This document shows, piece by piece, positions 43,551 to 46,843 of a DNA stretch of 46,843 nt. Below the pieces are notes generated by a model. It saw only the letters and a program-made list of their open reading frames with translations. It was not told the DNA's origin and searched no databases. The stretch spans positions 1 through 46,843 of the forward strand of contig VGTB01000005.1 of NCBI GenBank assembly GCA_016874835.1. Direction: 5' to 3'. Every line of letters starts with the position of its first letter. Positions within the stretch are counted from its first letter, which is position 1. The position numbers and the translations under genes are program-made. The stretch is from Deltaproteobacteria bacterium (GTDB lineage: Bacteria; Desulfobacterota; Syntrophia; Syntrophales; UBA2185).

Positions 43551-43668
43551 CACACAAGCCTCTTCCCTGCTCACTCAATTAATCTTTTTTCGCAGCTGAA
43601 TCACGAAATATTCGAATATTTGTGCATTTCCGGGTATCATACCTAAAAGAGAAAGAATCGTCGACAAT

Positions 43669-43709
43669 AAAAAATGCCCGGGAACCCATCACAGAGTATC
43701 ACCGGGCAT
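43669..43709 (-). terminator. Terminator after dnaK
   Basis: On the minus strand ATGCCCGG (43702-43709) pairs with CCGGGCAT (43674-43681), followed by TTTTTT. It lies 20 nt past the dnaK stop. Confidence 0.85.
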
Positions 43710-43728
43710 GGAGATATTTCACCCTTAT

Positions 43729-45648
43729 TTACTTTACCTCTTCAAAGTCCGCATCAACAACATCGTCATTCTTTTTACCCGTTCCGGGTTGAGCCCCTGA
43801 TGCATCACTGTATGCACCTGCACCCGCGCCTGCCTGTGAAGCCGTCGTCTTGGCATACATTGCCTCAGCGAGCTTATGGGATACATTGGTTAATTCCTCC
43901 TGAGATCTTTTGATCTCATCAATGTCGTCACCCCCTATGGCCTTTTTCACTCTTGCAATGGCGCTCTCAATTTTAGCCTTGTCTGCGGCATCAACTTTAT
44001 CACCGAACTCCTTGATGTTCTTCTCCACAGTGTAGACCATAGCGTCCGCCTGGTTTCTCGCCTCTATCAGTTCTCTCTTTCTCTTGTCATCCTCAGCATG
44101 TGCTTCCGCTTCTTTAACAAGTTTCTGGATCTCTTGCTCGGTGAGACCGCTCGACGCGGTAATTTTGATACTTTGCTCTTTCCCGGTTCCCAGATCTTTG
44201 GCAGAAACATGCACGATCCCGTTGGCATCGATATCAAAAGTCACCTCAATCTGCGGTACACCTCTTGGTGCCGGAGGGATGCCGACGAGTTCAAATCTCC
44301 CCAACGTTCTGTTGTCAGCCGCCATGGATCTCTCTCCCTGAAGGACATGAATACTCACGGCAGGTTGATTGTCCGCTGCGGTCGAAAATATCTGGCCCTT
44401 CCGCGTAGGAATGGTGGTATTTTTCTCAATTAGTTTTGTCATCACCCCGCCCAATGTCTCAATCCCGAGAGACAACGGAGTCACATCGAGCAGCAGGACA
44501 TCCTTCACGTCACCGGCGAGGACACCCGCCTGGATGGCAGCTCCCACAGCGACTACTTCATCCGGATTGACTCCCCTGTGAGGCTCCTTTCCGAATATTT
44601 CCTTTACCTTCTGCTGAACCCGAGGCATCCTGGTCATTCCACCAACCAATATTACTTCATCAATATCCTTTGGCGTAAGATTCGCGTCTTTAAGAGCGAT
44701 CCTGCAGGGCTCCATGGTCTTTTCGATCAGATCTTCTACCAGAGATTCCAGTTTTGCCCTTGTCAGCCTCATGGTCAGATGTTTTGGCCCTGTTTGATCC
44801 GCAGTGATAAACGGCAGGTTAATGTCTGTTTCCATCACTGTGGAGAGTTCCATCTTTGCTTTCTCCGCAGCTTCTTTGACCCGTTGCAGTGCCATTCTGT
44901 CATTCCTGATATCAATACCGCATTCCTTCTTGAACTCAGTGGCAATATAATCTATCAATCGCTGATCAAAGTCTTCACCACCTAAATGAGTGTCTCCGTT
45001 CGTCGATTTCACTTCAAATACACCATCACCCAATTCGAGAATGGAGATATCAAATGTCCCTCCACCTAAATCAAATACCGCGATCTTCTCATCCTTTTTC
45101 TTATCAAGGCCATAGGCGAGAGATGCCGCCGTCGGCTCATTGATGATCCTCAACACGTTTAAGCCTGCGATTCTCCCGGCATCTTTTGTTGCCTGTCTCT
45201 GGGAATCATTGAAGTACGCGGGAACTGTAATGACTGCGTCCGTGATCTTTTCTCCCAGATAATCTTCAGCGGTCTGTTTCATCTTCACCAGAATCATGGA
45301 TGAGATTTCCGCGGGACTGTAATTCCGGCCTTTTATCGTCACCTGAGCATCACCGTTTGAGGCTTCGGTTATTTTATAGGGGGCGATTTTCTTATCATAC
45401 TGAACTTCCTTCGAGGCATATTTCCTTCCGATCAGTCTCTTAATGGCATACACGGTATTTTCAGGATTGGTTACAGCCTGTCGCTTCGCGATCTGGCCAA
45501 CCAATCTTTCTCCGCTTTCCGGAAATGCCACAATGGAAGGAGTGGTTCTGCTTCCCTCCTGATTCGCGATTACATTGGGATCTCCACCTTCCATAATGGC
45601 AACGCACGAATTGGTCGTGCCCAGATCAATCCCTATTATTTTTCCCAT
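43729..45648 (-). CDS. dnaK: Molecular chaperone DnaK (Hsp70)
   Basis: 639 residues, standard length. The ATPase domain opens [17 protein letters not shown] and has [30 protein letters not shown] and [12 protein letters not shown]. The substrate domain has [20 protein letters not shown]. The tail ends [12 protein letters not shown], as in bacterial DnaK. It folds and protects proteins with GrpE (22 nt upstream) and a DnaJ that is not in this window. AGGAGG lies just before the ATG. Confidence 0.98.
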   Translation of the reverse strand: MGKIIGIDLGTTNSCVAIMEGGDPNVIANQEGSRTTPSIVAFPESGERLVGQIAKRQAVTNPENTVYAIKRLIGRKYASKEVQYDKKIAPYKITEASNGDAQVTIKGRNYSPAEISSMILVKMKQTAEDYLGEKITDAVITVPAYFNDSQRQATKDAGRIAGLNVLRIINEPTAASLAYGLDKKKDEKIAVFDLGGGTFDISILELGDGVFEVKSTNGDTHLGGEDFDQRLIDYIATEFKKECGIDIRNDRMALQRVKEAAEKAKMELSTVMETDINLPFITADQTGPKHLTMRLTRAKLESLVEDLIEKTMEPCRIALKDANLTPKDIDEVILVGGMTRMPRVQQKVKEIFGKEPHRGVNPDEVVAVGAAIQAGVLAGDVKDVLLLDVTPLSLGIETLGGVMTKLIEKNTTIPTRKGQIFSTAADNQPAVSIHVLQGERSMAADNRTLGRFELVGIPPAPRGVPQIEVTFDIDANGIVHVSAKDLGTGKEQSIKITASSGLTEQEIQKLVKEAEAHAEDDKRKRELIEARNQADAMVYTVEKNIKEFGDKVDAADKAKIESAIARVKKAIGGDDIDEIKRSQEELTNVSHKLAEAMYAKTTASQAGAGAGAYSDASGAQPGTGKKNDDVVDADFEEVK

Positions 45649-45670
45649 TTGTATGAATCCTCCTTACTCT

Positions 45671-46258
45671 CTAATCTTCAATTTGTTCCTCTTTGCATTC
45701 TTCCGTCTTCAACCGTCTGCACACAGAAACCTTTGCCGGTCTCAATAATCTTCCGTTGAGAAGGTATCCTTTTTCCAATTCTTCAACTACCTGATTATCT
45801 TCGTGGGTGTTGCTGTCAACCTGAAACATTGCCTCATGGACACTGGGATCGAAAACCTTATCAACGCATTCAACCCTTTGAACCCCATGTTTCTCCAGGC
45901 AGCCCATAAGCTGATTCCGAACCAGTCGCAGCCCCTCGTTAAACGCCCTGATATCTTCGGAGTTTTTTGCATGTTGCAGAGCCCTGTCAAGACTGTCCAC
46001 CATAGGCAGGATATCCCTGATGAGATTCTCAACGCCGTACTTGATGGAATCAGCCTTTTCTCTGGCCGCTCGCTTTTTATAATTTTCCAGCTCCGCAACG
46101 GCACGAAGATATTTATCATAGTTTTCTGCCGCTTCTCTCTCCTTCTCCTGAAGCTTGCTCGTGAATTCCTCTGCTCCTGCTTCCTTATGTTCCCCCTCGT
46201 GACTTCGGTGAAGATCTGGTTTATCTTTTATTTCTTCTTTTTTCGATTTCTTCCCCAT
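45671..46258 (-). CDS. grpE: Nucleotide-exchange factor GrpE
   Basis: 195 residues. A charged N-terminal coiled coil (about 30-90, EKEREAAENYDKYLRAVAELENYKKR) is followed by the GrpE beta domain (FDPSVHEAMF, VVEELEKGYLLNGRLLRPAKVSV). It releases ADP from DnaK. ATG 46258 gives the usual charged start (MGKKSKKEE); an upstream in-frame start at 46309 would reach the preceding gene. The ribosome site is weak. No hrcA or CIRCE element is visible before it; the gene upstream is a sugar isomerase. Confidence 0.93.
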   Translation of the reverse strand: MGKKSKKEEIKDKPDLHRSHEGEHKEAGAEEFTSKLQEKEREAAENYDKYLRAVAELENYKKRAAREKADSIKYGVENLIRDILPMVDSLDRALQHAKNSEDIRAFNEGLRLVRNQLMGCLEKHGVQRVECVDKVFDPSVHEAMFQVDSNTHEDNQVVEELEKGYLLNGRLLRPAKVSVCRRLKTEECKEEQIED

Positions 46259-46313
46259 ATCGTACCAGTCTATCCTTTTATCCTTTCGTGTTCCCTCATG
46301 CCTTAACAATCAT

Positions 46314-46843
46314 CTACTTCACATCCGGTCTTTGAAAAAGCTTGAAATCCACCATCTCACAAATCACATGTCCCAGCGTGATGTGTACTTCCTGTATGCG
46401 AGGCGTACTCGTAGAAGGAACATTCAAGGAGTAATCGACCATACGAGAGACAGTGCCTCCATCCCTCCCCGTAAAGCCTATCGTGATCATCCCGATTTTC
46501 TTCGCTGCCTCAATGGCCTTGATAATATTGGCTGATGAGCCACTTGTACTGATGGCCCAGGCTATATCTCCCGGCTGTCCTATCGCCCTTATCTGTTTAC
46601 TGAAAACTTCCGAAAAGTCATAATCATTGCCGATGCTCGTAATCACGGATGTATCTGTAGTCAATGCAATTGCGGGAAGTGGCGGCCGTTCTATGACAAA
46701 GCGGTTTATAAATTCTGCAGCAAGATGCTGGGCATCGGCTGCAGACCCGCCATTCCCGAAAAGCAGAATTTTGTTTCCCGCTTTCAGCGCCCCGGTGATC
46801 ACCTCAATAACGATCACAATCTTTTCAAGATTTTCGGCGACAA
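46314..46843 (-). CDS. gmhA: Phosphoheptose isomerase-like SIS-domain protein, 5' end missing
   Basis: The frame is open to the window edge, so about the first 20 residues are missing; 175 residues are visible. The SIS-domain motifs ILLFGNGGSAADAQHLAAEF and STSGSSANIIKAIEAA match sedoheptulose-7-phosphate isomerase GmhA, which makes the heptose precursor for lipopolysaccharide. RPPLPAIALTTDTS and IGNDYDFSEVF are also typical, and the C-terminus (HITLGHVICEMVDFKLF) holds the active-site Glu/His region. It ends 55 nt before the preferred grpE start. Confidence 0.88.
   Translation of the reverse strand, partial: VAENLEKIVIVIEVITGALKAGNKILLFGNGGSAADAQHLAAEFINRFVIERPPLPAIALTTDTSVITSIGNDYDFSEVFSKQIRAIGQPGDIAWAISTSGSSANIIKAIEAAKKIGMITIGFTGRDGGTVSRMVDYSLNVPSTSTPRIQEVHITLGHVICEMVDFKLFQRPDVK

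Noticed and set aside
46259-46313. A CIRCE heat-shock operator before grpE
   Set aside because: No TTAGCACTC / GAGTGCTAA inverted repeat is present, and the upstream gene is close.

Overview
The window looks like a chromosomal stretch of an anaerobic deltaproteobacterial organism (Desulfobacterota, possibly near Syntrophales). This is inference from gene content and style: a tungstate ABC importer, TrpB2, sigma-54 signalling, a Crp/Fnr regulator lacking the FNR cysteines, many small exported proteins, and a medium base composition. I see no tRNA, rRNA, CRISPR array, insertion sequence or prophage.

Layout. 1-5411 (mostly +): end of a WG-repeat protein, a lone CheY-like receiver, an SDR oxidoreductase, an HExxH protein, a DMT-family transporter (-), a nitroreductase with a signal peptide, a corrinoid adenosyltransferase-like protein and a small membrane protein. 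5661-9605 (+): an exported TPR-CHAT protein followed by an exported caspase-fold protein. 9599-18105 (-): one tightly packed operon, aroF-aroB-pheA-aroDE-aroA-aroK-aroC-tyrA, covering all seven shikimate steps plus the Phe and Tyr branches. Upstream of it (18127-18392) are a promoter, an unannotated 31-codon leader peptide packed with Phe, Tyr and Trp codons, an antiterminator pairing and two terminator hairpins. 18547-23059 (+): a CsgG-like lipoprotein, a diadenylate cyclase fused to YbbR repeats, CorA and a crotonase-family protein. 23034-26182 (-): a histidine kinase and an NtrC-type sigma-54 activator. 26183-26683: a sigma-54 promoter firing away from the kinase into a short gene-free stretch that ends at a terminator, predicted to be a sigma-54-dependent small RNA. 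26663-30031 (-): rarA, a small Cys-containing protein and trpB2. trpB2 is preceded by a classical Trp attenuator whose leader peptide carries three consecutive Trp codons. 30417-36533 (-): a GpsA-like dehydrogenase and a tungstate cluster (tupC, tupB, tupA, HTH/PBP regulator), with an exported alpha/beta hydrolase on + between them. 36798-43550: exported 5'-nucleotidase, glycine-zipper lipoprotein, ferredoxin protein, Crp/Fnr regulator, MORN/YwqK-repeat protein, universal stress protein and surE. 43729-46843 (-): dnaK, grpE and a gmhA-like sugar isomerase cut by the window edge.

The most interesting layer is regulatory RNA and DNA that ordinary gene calling misses. (1) The aromatic leader peptide and attenuator tie the whole aro operon to charging of all three aromatic tRNAs. 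(2) The nested Trp attenuator on trpB2 uses the same 8-bp terminator stem as the aro attenuator. (3) The sigma-54-dependent small RNA lies beside its probable NtrC-type regulator, with TCGAC-type palindromes between them and a CU-rich anti-Shine-Dalgarno stretch in the RNA. (4) Helically phased 10-bp repeats lie upstream of the tungstate regulator. (5) A perfect FNR-type palindrome lies between the ferredoxin gene and the Crp/Fnr gene. Among proteins, the CHAT/caspase pair, the cyclase-YbbR fusion and the nitroreductase with a strong internal start are the main oddities.
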